A stretch of DNA of 11,289 bases. Source: Alphaproteobacteria bacterium. GTDB taxonomy: Bacteria; Pseudomonadota; Alphaproteobacteria; Rickettsiales; UBA8987. The stretch covers positions 1 to 11,289 of the forward strand of contig DQGZ01000144.1 of assembly GCA_003531345.1 (NCBI GenBank). Reading direction: 5' to 3'. A program made the position numbers and the translations under genes. Of this stretch, positions 1 to 7,219 are shown piece by piece; within the stretch, counting starts at the first letter, position 1, and every line of letters starts with the position of its first letter. The notes under the pieces were generated by a model. The model was given only the letters and a program-made list of their open reading frames with translations. It was not told the DNA's origin and did no database searches.

Positions 1-1
1 A

Positions 2-853
2 AATATGCTGGTCAATGAATGTGAAAAAACTGGCAATGTTGATATAAAGCTGAATGGAAGCATAACAAACATAACCAAAAAAGATTTCGGTTTTGAGGTG
101 CAAACTGCAAACCATATAAGTTATACCTGTAACAGTTTAGTGATTGCAACTGGTGGCCCATCTATACCCAAAATGGGTGCAAGCAGCTTTGGATATGATG
201 TTGCAAGGCAGTTTGGATTAAGCGTTATCACCCCAAAGCCCGCACTAGTTCCATTTACTTTAAATGAAAGTCAGCTGGAAAAACTCAAAAGCATTTCAGG
301 GGTAGCGCTAAATGTTGTTGCAAGCTGCAATGAAGCAAAATTTGAAGAAGCAATGTTATTTACCCATAGGGGGTTAAGTGGTCCTGCTATATTACAAATT
401 TCCTCATACTGGAGAGATGGAGATAATATAATTCTGGATTTAGTACCCAATATTGACTTAGTTAATGAACTGAAAAATAAAAGAGCGCTGTTTCCTAAAC
501 AGGAAATTCATAATGTAATAGGGCATTTTATGCCCAGAAGCGTTAGCGAATTCATCTGCAAGGAGCTTGGCTATAAAGGCAAAATTGCGGATTTTTCAAA
601 TAGTATGATAGATGAAATCAATGAAAAGCTGAAAAACTGGATTGTAAAACCAAATGGTACAGAAGGTTTCAGAACGGCAGAAGTAACTTTAGGAGGGGTT
701 GATACCAATGAATTATCATCAAAAACCTTTGAGACCAAAAAAGTAAAAGACCTTTATTTTATTGGCGAAGTAATTGATGTAACAGGCTGGCTGGGCGGAT
801 ATAATTTTCAATGGGCGTGGAGCAGTGGGAATGCCGCAGGTCAATTTGTTTGA
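2..853 (+). CDS. BaiN/YhiN (HI0933)-family FAD-binding oxidoreductase, 5'-truncated by window edge
   Basis: This is the C-terminal part, about 284 residues, of a flavoprotein of the TIGR00275/HI0933 family (YhiN, BaiN, 'aminoacetone oxidase family'). Members are usually near 400 residues, so roughly 110 N-terminal residues, including the GxGxxG FAD-binding motif, lie outside the window. Counting from the first in-window ATG at base 5, the ATGGPSIPKMG segment is at residues 48-58. The C-terminal FAD-contacting signature (YFIGE at 251-255, followed by DVTGWLGGYNFQWAW) is intact, as is the preceding TAEVTLGGV segment. The frame is open through base 2, so the ATG at 5 is almost certainly internal. 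The physiological substrate of most family members is unknown; a cytosolic redox enzyme is all I would claim. It ends at TGA 851-853, with 148 bases before the next gene. Confidence 0.9.
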   Translation, partial: NMLVNECEKTGNVDIKLNGSITNITKKDFGFEVQTANHISYTCNSLVIATGGPSIPKMGASSFGYDVARQFGLSVITPKPALVPFTLNESQLEKLKSISGVALNVVASCNEAKFEEAMLFTHRGLSGPAILQISSYWRDGDNIILDLVPNIDLVNELKNKRALFPKQEIHNVIGHFMPRSVSEFICKELGYKGKIADFSNSMIDEINEKLKNWIVKPNGTEGFRTAEVTLGGVDTNELSSKTFETKKVKDLYFIGEVIDVTGWLGGYNFQWAWSSGNAAGQFV

Positions 854-903
854 ATTTTAGTTAATTTCATATCTAAAGTGAGCTAAAAACACTGCATCTG
901 TAA

Positions 904-931
904 AGAATTTGTAAAAAATATATGGTATAAT
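904..931 (+). promoter_or_regulatory. Putative extended -10 promoter for the carboxypeptidase gene
   Basis: A perfect TATAAT at 926-931 is preceded by TGG (923-925), giving the extended -10 form TGnTATAAT. No good -35 hexamer sits 16-18 bases upstream, which is typical of extended -10 promoters. The start codon at 1002 is about 65 bases downstream of the predicted transcription start. Inference from sequence only. Confidence 0.5.
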
Positions 932-1001
932 CATAAAAACTGCTTCAAACTACATAAGAAGTGTTTTATAAAATTGAGCTTTAATTTTAAAAAATTTACC
1001 G

Positions 1002-1967
1002 ATGCGTCTAAAATTAAATGTAACTCTAGCACTTGTATTGATAACTGTTTTTTTATTCACTTCAGTACCATCCAGTGCAAACAACATCAAGCTTTTTAGG
1101 GTCAGCCCACCTAAAAAACCTGTTTACAGTTATTCAAATTTCAATATCTCACAAAATCCCTCTGCGGGAATAAATGGCAAATATGCTGAATTGCTGGTTG
1201 ATGCCAATAGCGGGAAAATAATTACACAACAGAACGCTGAAGCTATTCGCTACCCAGCTTCACTTACAAAAATGATGACACTCTACCTGACTTTTGAAAA
1301 TCTTAGAAAGAAAAACCTTAGTATGAATAAATTCATGAAGGTTTCACGGCATGCGGCAAGCCAGCCAAGAACTAACCTCGGTTTAAAATCTGGTAGTTAC
1401 ATCAGCGTTAATGATGCTATTCTGTCTTTAATTGTTCATTCTGCAAATGATGCTGCTGTTGTTCTTGCTGAACAGATTGCTGGAACGGAATATAATTTTG
1501 CTCAGATGATGACCAAAAGAGCCAGAGATCTGGGGATGAAAAACACCAGATTTATGAACGCTAACGGTTTGCCAAACCTTTCACAGGTAACAACTGCTAA
1601 AGATATGGCGATATTAGGAATGGCCTTAAAGAAACATTACCCAGAATATTACCCATTGTTTAACAAAACGGCCTTCAAGTTCAAGGGGCGCACATATATA
1701 AGCCATAATAATGTAACCAAAACCGTTAAAGGTGTTGATGGTTTGAAAACTGGTTTTATCAACGCTTCTGGTTTTAACCTAGTTAGTTCAATGAATACTA
1801 ATAATGGTAGATTGGTTGGCGTTGTAATGGGTGGCAGAACAGCCAGTGCCAGAGATGCAAGAATGAAGGAGCTTTTAAAGTCGGGCACTTCTTATCTGGC
1901 CTATAACAGTTCCCCTGCTAATCAAACAAAGAATATCCAGCTTGCTATGCGTAGAGCTGGCAATTGA
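1002..1967 (+). CDS. D-alanyl-D-alanine carboxypeptidase (peptidase S11, DacA/DacF-like)
   Basis: This is a penicillin-binding-protein-type serine peptidase that trims the terminal D-Ala from peptidoglycan stem peptides in the periplasm. The 321-residue product starts with a signal peptide (residues 1 to about 26, MRLK then a hydrophobic stretch ending SSAN). All three catalytic motifs are present: SxxK as SLTK (Ser87, Lys90), SxN as SAN (147-149) and KTG (249-251) followed by FINASGFNL. The chain ends about 60 residues after the KTG box, so the C-terminal beta-rich domain and membrane-anchoring helix of E. coli PBP5 appear to be missing. Short S11 proteins of this type are common in Alphaproteobacteria. 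The start at 1002 gives the best signal peptide although no clear Shine-Dalgarno is visible. It is convergent with lysA, with a 6-base gap. Confidence 0.93.
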   Translation: MRLKLNVTLALVLITVFLFTSVPSSANNIKLFRVSPPKKPVYSYSNFNISQNPSAGINGKYAELLVDANSGKIITQQNAEAIRYPASLTKMMTLYLTFENLRKKNLSMNKFMKVSRHAASQPRTNLGLKSGSYISVNDAILSLIVHSANDAAVVLAEQIAGTEYNFAQMMTKRARDLGMKNTRFMNANGLPNLSQVTTAKDMAILGMALKKHYPEYYPLFNKTAFKFKGRTYISHNNVTKTVKGVDGLKTGFINASGFNLVSSMNTNNGRLVGVVMGGRTASARDARMKELLKSGTSYLAYNSSPANQTKNIQLAMRRAGN

Positions 1968-1973
1968 TAATAT

Positions 1974-3200
1974 CTAACCCAGCAACTCTTCGTAGGTTTG
2001 ACGCTTTCTGATGATTTCAACCTTATCGCCATCAACCATAATTTCAGGGATAAGCGGGCGGAGGTTATAAACACTGCTCATGGAAGCACCATAAGCGCCT
2101 GCACATAAAATAGCCAGCAAATCACCTGATCTTAACTCCTTTAGCCTGCGCTCTTTACCAAAAATATCAGAGCTTTCACATACTGGCCCCACAACATCAT
2201 AAATATTATGTTGTTCTAAGCCTTCATCAACGCTTATTATTTCATGGTATGCACCATACACTGCGGGGCGGGCAAGGTCATTCATTCCAGCGTCTATTAT
2301 TGCGAAATCTCTTTCAATGGTTTTTTTAATATACTGAACTTCTGAAACCAATATCCCTGCATTGCCACTTATCCTTCTACCTGGCTCAAGGAATAATTTT
2401 ACATTTAGTGGTTTTATAACTTCCTTAATTATATCTGCATAATCTGAAATTTTTATTGGGTTTTCATCTTTATATTTAATTCCTATCCCCCCCCCCAGAT
2501 CAAGCCTAGCTAGGTTATAACCCATTTCCCTTAATGTTTTAAACAGCTCCGCCACTTTGTGAAATGCTGCTTTATATGGCTCAAGGCTTGTTATCTGGCT
2601 GCCGATATGGGTAGTTATACCCTGAATATCAATATTTTTTAAGTGTTTCGCCTTATCAAACACCAGAAACACATCTTCCCATGCTATGCCAAATTTATCA
2701 CTTTTTCTGCCAGTTGATATTTTATCATGGGTTTTTGCATCAACATCTGGGTTAACACGGATAGATACAGGAGCTTTAACGCCTAATTTTCCAGCAACTT
2801 CATTTAACAACTCAATTTCTTCAATTGATTCTACATTAAACTGCCCAATATTACTCCTAAGCCCAAATTCCATTTCCCGCTTGGTTTTTCCTACGCCAGA
2901 GAAAACTATTTTATCAGGGCTAATCCCTGCTTTAAGTGCAGCCCGCACCTCACCCTCCGAAACTGTATCTGCGCCGCTACCTAGCTTTTGTAACAGAGAA
3001 ATTATATTATGGTTAGAGTTTGACTTAAGTGCATAACATATAGTTGCATCAATGCCAGAAAAGGCATTTTTAAATTCAAGAAAATTACCGGTAAGCTGTT
3101 GTTTAGAATAGCAATAAAAAGGCGTGCCAACCTGTTTTGCTATGTCTGATACCGCAATATTTTCAGCATAAAGCCGTGAGTTTTTATAGGCAAATATCAT
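1974..3200 (-). CDS. lysA: Diaminopimelate decarboxylase
   Basis: This PLP-dependent fold-type III decarboxylase converts meso-diaminopimelate to L-lysine and CO2, the last step of lysine synthesis. The 408-residue length fits the family. Visible motifs are the PLP-binding lysine in YALKSNSN (Lys59), THIGS (197-201), the phosphate-binding LDLGGGIG (233-240), EPGR (272-275), the catalytic cysteine region GPVCESSD (Cys341) and the CAGAYGASMSSVYN block (366-379). The three glycines 236-238 are encoded by an uninterrupted run of ten G on the coding strand, striking in such AT-rich DNA; the frame is intact here. An LptM-like lipoprotein gene ends 11 bases upstream on the same strand, so the two are probably co-transcribed. 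No strong Shine-Dalgarno is visible before the start, which fits translational coupling. Stop is TAG at 1974-1976. Confidence 0.96.
   Translation of the reverse strand: MIFAYKNSRLYAENIAVSDIAKQVGTPFYCYSKQQLTGNFLEFKNAFSGIDATICYALKSNSNHNIISLLQKLGSGADTVSEGEVRAALKAGISPDKIVFSGVGKTKREMEFGLRSNIGQFNVESIEEIELLNEVAGKLGVKAPVSIRVNPDVDAKTHDKISTGRKSDKFGIAWEDVFLVFDKAKHLKNIDIQGITTHIGSQITSLEPYKAAFHKVAELFKTLREMGYNLARLDLGGGIGIKYKDENPIKISDYADIIKEVIKPLNVKLFLEPGRRISGNAGILVSEVQYIKKTIERDFAIIDAGMNDLARPAVYGAYHEIISVDEGLEQHNIYDVVGPVCESSDIFGKERRLKELRSGDLLAILCAGAYGASMSSVYNLRPLIPEIMVDGDKVEIIRKRQTYEELLG
2487..2496 (-). repeat. Ten-base homopolymeric G tract inside lysA
   Basis: The plus strand reads ten C in a row at 2487-2496, so the lysA coding strand has ten consecutive G (the last base of a CTG Leu codon, then three GGG codons). 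Tracts of this length are prone to slipped-strand mutation and to sequencing error. An indel would shift the frame after about residue 238 and destroy the enzyme. Confidence 0.95.
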
Positions 3201-3211
3201 AACGACACTAT

Positions 3212-3337
3212 CTAATCCAGAATGGTTCTTTTTTTCTCTTCCCCTTCCTTGGGTGGTAATGTAAGCGCTCGTTTCATACCGCAGGAAGAAACTAAAATAC
3301 TTACCATTACTAGAAACACTATAGGTTTTAATTTCAT
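3212..3337 (-). CDS. LptM-like small lipoprotein
   Basis: This is a 41-residue lipoprotein precursor. It begins MKLKP, continues with a hydrophobic signal (residues about 5-16) and has a lipobox LVSSC with the lipidated cysteine at position 19. The mature part begins CGMKRALTLPP, which matches the short CGxKGPLxLP-type motif of the LptM (YifL) family; the rest is a charged, Lys/Glu-rich tail ending TILD. E. coli LptM associates with the LPS translocon LptD/LptE at the outer membrane and promotes its maturation. Genes of this type are very often found directly upstream of lysA, as here (11-base gap), which strongly supports the call. A TATAAT (minus strand, 3349-3344) lies only six bases before the ATG, so the transcript may be leaderless. 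The canonical Gly-Pro after the Lys is replaced by Arg-Ala. Confidence 0.8.
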   Translation of the reverse strand: MKLKPIVFLVMVSILVSSCGMKRALTLPPKEGEEKKRTILD

Positions 3338-3375
3338 AAATAAATTATACTTTTGATTTTTCTAAAATATATTTT
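3338..3375. promoter_or_regulatory. Very short divergent promoter region between lptM-lysA and the CorC-like gene
   Basis: Only 38 bases separate the two divergent start codons. On the minus strand a TATAAT (3349-3344) is placed so that transcription would begin at or next to the lptM ATG. On the plus strand TATACT (3346-3351) or TAAAAT (3363-3368) are possible -10 elements. No convincing -35 was found for either direction. The overlapping AT-rich elements suggest the two promoters may compete for polymerase. Inference. Confidence 0.35.
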
Positions 3376-4707
3376 ATGGTAAATCCAGTAATAAACTTAA
3401 ATTATTCAAATAATTTAACAACAAACCTGATGTTAATTCTTTTATTTTTTGTTCTGCTGTTCCTTTTTCTCTCTGCGTTTTTTTCCGGTTCTGAAACAAG
3501 TCTTACATCCTCCAGCAAGGCGAAGATACATAAACTAAGGATGGAGGGTAATGTAGGTGCAGAAAAAATAGGCAAATTAATGGATAATAAGGAAAGGCTT
3601 ATTACAACAATATTGCTGGGCAACACATTTGTTAATGTTGCCATTTCTGCTCTGGTTACAACCATAATAATTGAGTTATTCGGCAATAACGAACAGGCAA
3701 TATACTTAACAACATTTTTCTTAACTGTAGTAATACTGATATTCGGTGAAGTTTTGCCTAAAAGTTATGCCCTTAATAACCCTGAGAAATTAGCACTGGT
3801 TGTTGCACCAATTTTTATTTTTGTCGTCAAAATATTATATCCATTCACCTACCTTGTAGAAAAATTAGTAAGGTTTTTTACTAAAATATTCAGGATTCAA
3901 AATCATCAAATGTCAAATCTGGTTCAGGGGCTTGATGCTATAAGGGGCGCTTTGGAATTACACCATGAACAGGGTGAGGTAGTCAAGGAAGATAAAGATA
4001 TGTTAGGTGGAATATTAGACCTTGAACATATTGAGGTTTCAGAAATAATGAAACATAGGCGAGATATTGAGATTGCCAATATAAAACTTCCTACAAAAGA
4101 CTTTATTGATAAAATTCTCAAAAGCCCACATTCACGCATACCAGTTTATGAGAACACGCCTGATAACATTATTGGGGTTATGCACACAAAGTCACTTATG
4201 CGGGCAGTAAATAGCAATGAATCAGGAAATCTGGAAAACATTGATCTGAAACCAGTTCTAAATACCGCCTATTTCATTCCTGAAACTACAACATTAAAAG
4301 AGCAACTGCTTGCATTCCGCAGTAAAAAATATCACCTTGCCCTGGTAGTTGATGAATATGGAACTCTTATGGGGCTACTTACCCTGGAAGATATTTTAGA
4401 AGAGATCGTTGGTAATATTGAAGACGAAACCGATATAAAACACCATATGATAGAAGAAAAGGAAGATGGCACTTTTATAGTTCAGGGCAATATAAATATT
4501 CGTGATCTGAATCGGGAAATGAGCTGGGATCTGCCAACAGAAGAAGCTAATACAATAGCTGGTCTGCTTATATATAATACTGAAATGATACCAGCTGTAG
4601 GTCAGGTATTCAATTTTTTTGGCTTCAGGTTTGAAGTGCTTAAAAAGAAAAAAAATCAGATATTAAAAGTTAAAATAAGCCCTCCTACTGAGGAGGCACT
4701 GGACTAA
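3376..4707 (+). CDS. HlyC/CorC family protein (CNNM-CBS-CorC_HlyC; putative Mg2+/Co2+ transporter)
   Basis: This 443-residue inner-membrane protein has the full three-part architecture. The N-terminal CNNM (DUF21) membrane domain has hydrophobic segments near residues 17-36, 77-100, 107-124 and 139-160, and carries the SGSETSLTSSSK motif (37-48) and GEVLPKS (124-130). A CBS pair spans about 217-352, including VDEYG (325-329) and LEEIVGNIEDE (341-351). A C-terminal CorC_HlyC domain lies at about 360-440. Relatives such as CorB/CorC/YfjD are linked to Mg2+ transport or efflux, with CBS domains sensing ATP-Mg2+. The old 'hemolysin' label is not supported functionally. The start at 3376 gives a 16-residue leader before the first helix; the ATG at 3430 would start right at the helix and is an alternative. 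No downstream partner gene is present on this strand. Confidence 0.92.
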   Translation: MVNPVINLNYSNNLTTNLMLILLFFVLLFLFLSAFFSGSETSLTSSSKAKIHKLRMEGNVGAEKIGKLMDNKERLITTILLGNTFVNVAISALVTTIIIELFGNNEQAIYLTTFFLTVVILIFGEVLPKSYALNNPEKLALVVAPIFIFVVKILYPFTYLVEKLVRFFTKIFRIQNHQMSNLVQGLDAIRGALELHHEQGEVVKEDKDMLGGILDLEHIEVSEIMKHRRDIEIANIKLPTKDFIDKILKSPHSRIPVYENTPDNIIGVMHTKSLMRAVNSNESGNLENIDLKPVLNTAYFIPETTTLKEQLLAFRSKKYHLALVVDEYGTLMGLLTLEDILEEIVGNIEDETDIKHHMIEEKEDGTFIVQGNINIRDLNREMSWDLPTEEANTIAGLLIYNTEMIPAVGQVFNFFGFRFEVLKKKKNQILKVKISPPTEEALD

Positions 4708-4805
4708 TTATATAGTAAAGGGTCTAAACTATTTTGAAATTAAGAATTTGGATTGTTAGTATATTAAAATCTAGCATCTATTAATGACAGCCCCCCACCC
4801 TCTAA

Positions 4806-4827
4806 CTCCTCCCGCAAGCAGGGGGAG
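4806..4827. repeat. GC-rich imperfect hairpin next to the palindromic repeat
   Basis: The block CTCCTCCCGCAAGCAGGGGG can fold on itself (CTCC with GGAG, then further C/G pairs around CGCAAGCA). It follows a C-rich run at 4790-4799. Similar 'CTCCCGCAAGCGGGAG' blocks are familiar to me as dispersed genomic repeats and it may be one module of a composite repeat with 4836-4937. It has no T-run and is not a good intrinsic terminator. Confidence 0.5.
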
Positions 4828-4835
4828 AACTCTAA

Positions 4836-4937
4836 CCGTCATTGCGAGCTGCTTTAGCGAAGCAATCCATCGGACTGTAAGTCTGGCTCGTTAGGATGGA
4901 TTGCCACGCTCGCCAAGCAGCTCGCTCGCAATGACGG
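4836..4937. repeat. 102-bp imperfect palindromic repeat with GTCATTGCGAG / CTCGCAATGAC ends
   Basis: The outer arms CCGTCATTGCGAG (4836-4848) and CTCGCAATGACGG (4925-4937) are exact reverse complements. An inner pair GCAATCCATC (4862-4871) and GATGGATTGC (4895-4904) is also exact, CTGCTT (4849-4854) pairs with AAGCAG (4915-4920), and a small GACT/AGTC hairpin sits in the central loop. The whole block can form one long cruciform or RNA stem. From memory, repeats with these ends are dispersed in many copies in Rickettsiales and other Gram-negative genomes; I cannot verify that here. No transposase is nearby, so it would be a non-autonomous (MITE/REP-like) element. Confidence 0.8.
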
Positions 4938-5072
4938 AAAAGAATCAAATTTTTCTTTCTTTAATTTTTGGTCTGAAATCCTTGAAAAACCTTGTTTTTA
5001 AAAATTAATAGGGAGCTATTGACTGAACTGTGCCAAAAATTGTAAAATAAACGGATAATAAAATAAGTTATT

Positions 5073-5909
5073 ATGAGAAATATGTTAGACTATATGCAAA
5101 ATAATATTGGAGTGTTTAGAAATTTCATAAATCAGCTAGAAAAATTGGTTTATGAGTTAGAAGCGCAATTTCCTTCTCCTAAACCTGCTCCTGTTGGTGA
5201 TAATTTTTTTGTATTTAGGCATGATAAAGAACATCGTAGCGATGTGTTGGCTTCCTATTTGAAGATAGTAAGAATTGTAAGCTTATTAAATGCTTCCACT
5301 TGCTTAATAGAAAAAGGATTTTATCAAGAAGTTTATATTTTATGCAGAGCAATTGATGAAGCGGTAGAAGATATAACTTTCTTAGCTCTTCCAATAGAAG
5401 AGAATGGAGCATCTAAAAAGCAAATTGAATGGTTAGAAGAATTTTATCAGGAGCAGTTATCCAATCCAACAGATGCTTTATCATCAACTTCTAGAAAGAG
5501 GGTTGGCAGAAAAGAGATTCGAGCAGCGATTAGTAATCTACCAATAAGGTCGTCAGATCCTCATACTAGAAGGAAAACTACTGGAGCCATACATGACATA
5601 CTTTCAGGATTTGTTCATGGTGCTTATGTATTTATTATGGAACTATTTGGGGGCAGAGTACCTAAGTTTCATATGTGTGGAATGTTTGGTACTCCCAGAA
5701 CAGTCGAATGTATGAGTAATTTTGAAAACCACCTTTATCGTTCTATTGCAATATTTGAATCAGTTGCACATAGATCTGAACGTGTAGAATTAGCATTAAA
5801 AGCTATGAAATTAGGCTGCGATTTTGCTGAAATGACAAAATGTCTAGATGAAGAAGAAATACAAAGATTAAAAAGTAGAATAGCTAGGAGTTCGCTTCGT
5901 CCAGATTAA
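5073..5909 (+). CDS. Conserved hypothetical protein, mostly helical, function unknown
   Basis: This 278-residue product has no signal peptide or membrane segment and looks soluble and mostly alpha-helical. Notable stretches are FRHDKEHRSD (48-57), a helical block containing ILCRAIDEAVEDI (89-101), and FVHGAYVFIMELFGG (180-194) followed by HMCGMFGTPRTVE. The His/Arg/Asp-rich motifs look conserved rather than random, and the CRAIDEAVEDI and VHGAY segments resemble proteins annotated as DUF5677-like or unnamed conserved families. I do not recognise a proven function. A HEPN- or AbiV-like helical fold is possible but unproven. The gene stands alone between a palindromic repeat and convergent argG (27-base gap), the usual setting of an accessory gene. 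The ATG at 5073 lacks a clear Shine-Dalgarno; the ATG at 5082 is an alternative start. Confidence 0.75.
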   Translation: MRNMLDYMQNNIGVFRNFINQLEKLVYELEAQFPSPKPAPVGDNFFVFRHDKEHRSDVLASYLKIVRIVSLLNASTCLIEKGFYQEVYILCRAIDEAVEDITFLALPIEENGASKKQIEWLEEFYQEQLSNPTDALSSTSRKRVGRKEIRAAISNLPIRSSDPHTRRKTTGAIHDILSGFVHGAYVFIMELFGGRVPKFHMCGMFGTPRTVECMSNFENHLYRSIAIFESVAHRSERVELALKAMKLGCDFAEMTKCLDEEEIQRLKSRIARSSLRPD

Positions 5910-5936
5910 TTTTGAATTCTGGGATCAGATAATAAT

Positions 5937-7145
5937 CTAACCCCGCCCACTCCCCAACCTTAACCTCAAAGCATTCAATTTAATAAACCCTTCGGCGTCG
6001 CGTTGGTTATAAACTTCGTCTTCTTCAAATGTAACATGCTGCATTGAGTACATTGAGTCTTTTGATTTGCGTTTGATAGCGTGAACCGAACCTTTATATA
6101 GCTTTAAAACAACTGTTCCGTTTACATAGCGCTGAGATTCATCAATCGCGGCTTGCAACATTTTGCGTTCAGGGCTCCACCAGTAGCCGCAGTAAATTAA
6201 TTTTGCGTATCTTGGCATTAATTCATCTTTCAAATGCGCTACTTCCCTATCAAGCGTTATGCTTTCAATTGCCCTGTGAGCCTCTAACAAAATTGTGCCA
6301 CCTGGGGTTTCATATACTCCGCGGCTTTTCATACCAACATATCTATTTTCAACAATATCAATTACACCAACGCCGTGCTTGCCACCTAGTTGGTTAAGTT
6401 TTGTTAGTAGTTGAGCTGGTGAAAGTTTTTCACCATTTATCGCTACTGGGTCTCCATTTGCGAATTCAATCTCTACCTCTTCGGCTTTATCTGGAGCCTG
6501 TTCTGCAGGAATTGTACGGATTAGCATTGCAGGGTCATATGAAACGAATGGGTCTTCCAGTGATTTACCTTCATATGAAATATGGAGAAGGTTTGCGTCC
6601 ATTGAATATGGTGGCTCATTTAGTTTTGAAGCAGGAACATCAATGCCGTTTTTATTAGCATATTCTAATAATTTTGTTCTTGAGTTCAAGTCCCACTCTC
6701 TCCAAGGGGCGATAATTTTAATCCCCGGCATCATACCATAATAGCCAAGCTCAAAGCGCACTTGGTCATTACCCTTGCCTGTTGCCCCGTGAGAAACCGC
6801 ATCAGCACCAGTAGCTTGGGCAATTTCAATTTGGCGTTTTGCAATAAGCGGGCGGGCAATAGATGTGCCTAGCAGATATTTACCTTCATAAACTGTGTTG
6901 GCACGGAACATAGGAAATACGAAATCCTTCACGAATTCTTCCTTGAGGTCATCAATATATATTTCTTTAATGCCGAATTTTTCAGCTTTGCCACGCACAT
7001 GCGAGAAATCATCTTCCTGACCAATATCAGCGGTGAAGGTCACAACCTCACACTGATACTCATCCTGCAACCATTTTAGGATAACTGAAGTATCCAGACC
7101 GCCAGAGTAAGCCAACACTGCTTTTTTGATTTTTTGCTTTGCCAT
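5937..7145 (-). CDS. argG: Argininosuccinate synthase
   Basis: This cytosolic enzyme joins citrulline and aspartate using ATP (released as AMP and PPi) to form argininosuccinate, the penultimate step of arginine synthesis. The 402-residue length is standard. The N-terminal ATP-pyrophosphatase P-loop AYSGGLDTS is at 12-20, EGKYLLGTSIARP at 87-99 and the substrate-binding SHGATGKGNDQVRFE at 118-132 (Ser replaces the usual Thr before HGATGKGND). The C-terminal part contains the expected GVGVIDIVENRYVGMKSRGVYE region. No argH or other arg gene is adjacent. Upstream is bufB on the same strand, 74 bases away, but a separate promoter is likely (TTGATT, 17 bases, TAATTA). The start codon lies within one arm of a 7-bp inverted repeat and no Shine-Dalgarno is evident. 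Confidence 0.97.
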   Translation of the reverse strand: MAKQKIKKAVLAYSGGLDTSVILKWLQDEYQCEVVTFTADIGQEDDFSHVRGKAEKFGIKEIYIDDLKEEFVKDFVFPMFRANTVYEGKYLLGTSIARPLIAKRQIEIAQATGADAVSHGATGKGNDQVRFELGYYGMMPGIKIIAPWREWDLNSRTKLLEYANKNGIDVPASKLNEPPYSMDANLLHISYEGKSLEDPFVSYDPAMLIRTIPAEQAPDKAEEVEIEFANGDPVAINGEKLSPAQLLTKLNQLGGKHGVGVIDIVENRYVGMKSRGVYETPGGTILLEAHRAIESITLDREVAHLKDELMPRYAKLIYCGYWWSPERKMLQAAIDESQRYVNGTVVLKLYKGSVHAIKRKSKDSMYSMQHVTFEEDEVYNQRDAEGFIKLNALRLRLGSGRG

Positions 7146-7168
7146 AAATAGAAATTCTTTGTTATGGC
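7141..7168 (-). promoter_or_regulatory. Inverted repeat enclosing the argG start codon
   Basis: GCCATAA (7141-7147) and TTATGGC (7162-7168) are perfect 7-base reverse complements separated by 14 bases, which contain a small AGA-AUU-UCU stem. In the argG mRNA the AUG would lie in the 3' arm. With the predicted transcription start near 7166, the hairpin would sit at the extreme 5' end. This could lower initiation or be an operator. Inference. Confidence 0.4.
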
Positions 7169-7172
7169 GGGC

Positions 7173-7205
7173 TAATTAGAGGAATTTTAGGGAATAATCA
7201 ATTAT
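7173..7205 (-). promoter_or_regulatory. Putative argG promoter with an overlapping dyad
   Basis: On the minus strand TTGATT (7201-7196) and TAATTA (7178-7173) are separated by exactly 17 bases, an acceptable sigma-70-type pair. A 12-base dyad ATAAT-CA-ATTAT (7194-7205) overlaps the -35. It does not match the ArgR box well (no TGAAT/ATTCA pair at correct spacing), so the regulator is unknown. Confidence 0.4.
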
Positions 7206-7219
7206 GAATTACTCCTGCA

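Larger units (their letters stand above)
4708..5072. other. 365-base gap without a protein gene, holding a palindromic repeat
   Basis: I found no credible coding frame here. The gap contains an imperfect GC-rich hairpin (about 4806-4827), the large palindromic repeat at 4836-4937, and AT-rich sequence leading to the next gene. A possible -10 (GATAAT, 5054-5059) lies 13 bases before the ATG at 5073, without a well-spaced -35. The GC-rich block stands out from its AT-rich surroundings, as expected for an inserted repeat. Confidence 0.7.

Noticed and set aside
1649..1888. Antisense open frame within the carboxypeptidase gene, and similar frames opposite lysA, argG, the lysR-type gene and sbtA
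   Set aside because: They overlap well-supported genes in full, lack ribosome-binding sites and show no recognisable protein family features.
2487..2496. Frameshifted (pseudogene) lysA because of the poly-G tract
   Set aside because: The reading frame continues intact through all downstream motifs (EPGR, CESSD, AGAYG), so the gene as read is functional.
4681..4696. CCTCCT-ACTG-AGGAGG hairpin as an intrinsic terminator of the CorC-like gene
   Set aside because: It is within the coding sequence for the last residues and is not followed by a T-run; it may be a chance palindrome.
4836..4937. CRISPR repeat unit or tRNA remnant
   Set aside because: There is only one unit, no regularly spaced repeats, no cas gene and no cloverleaf; the sequence is a palindrome.
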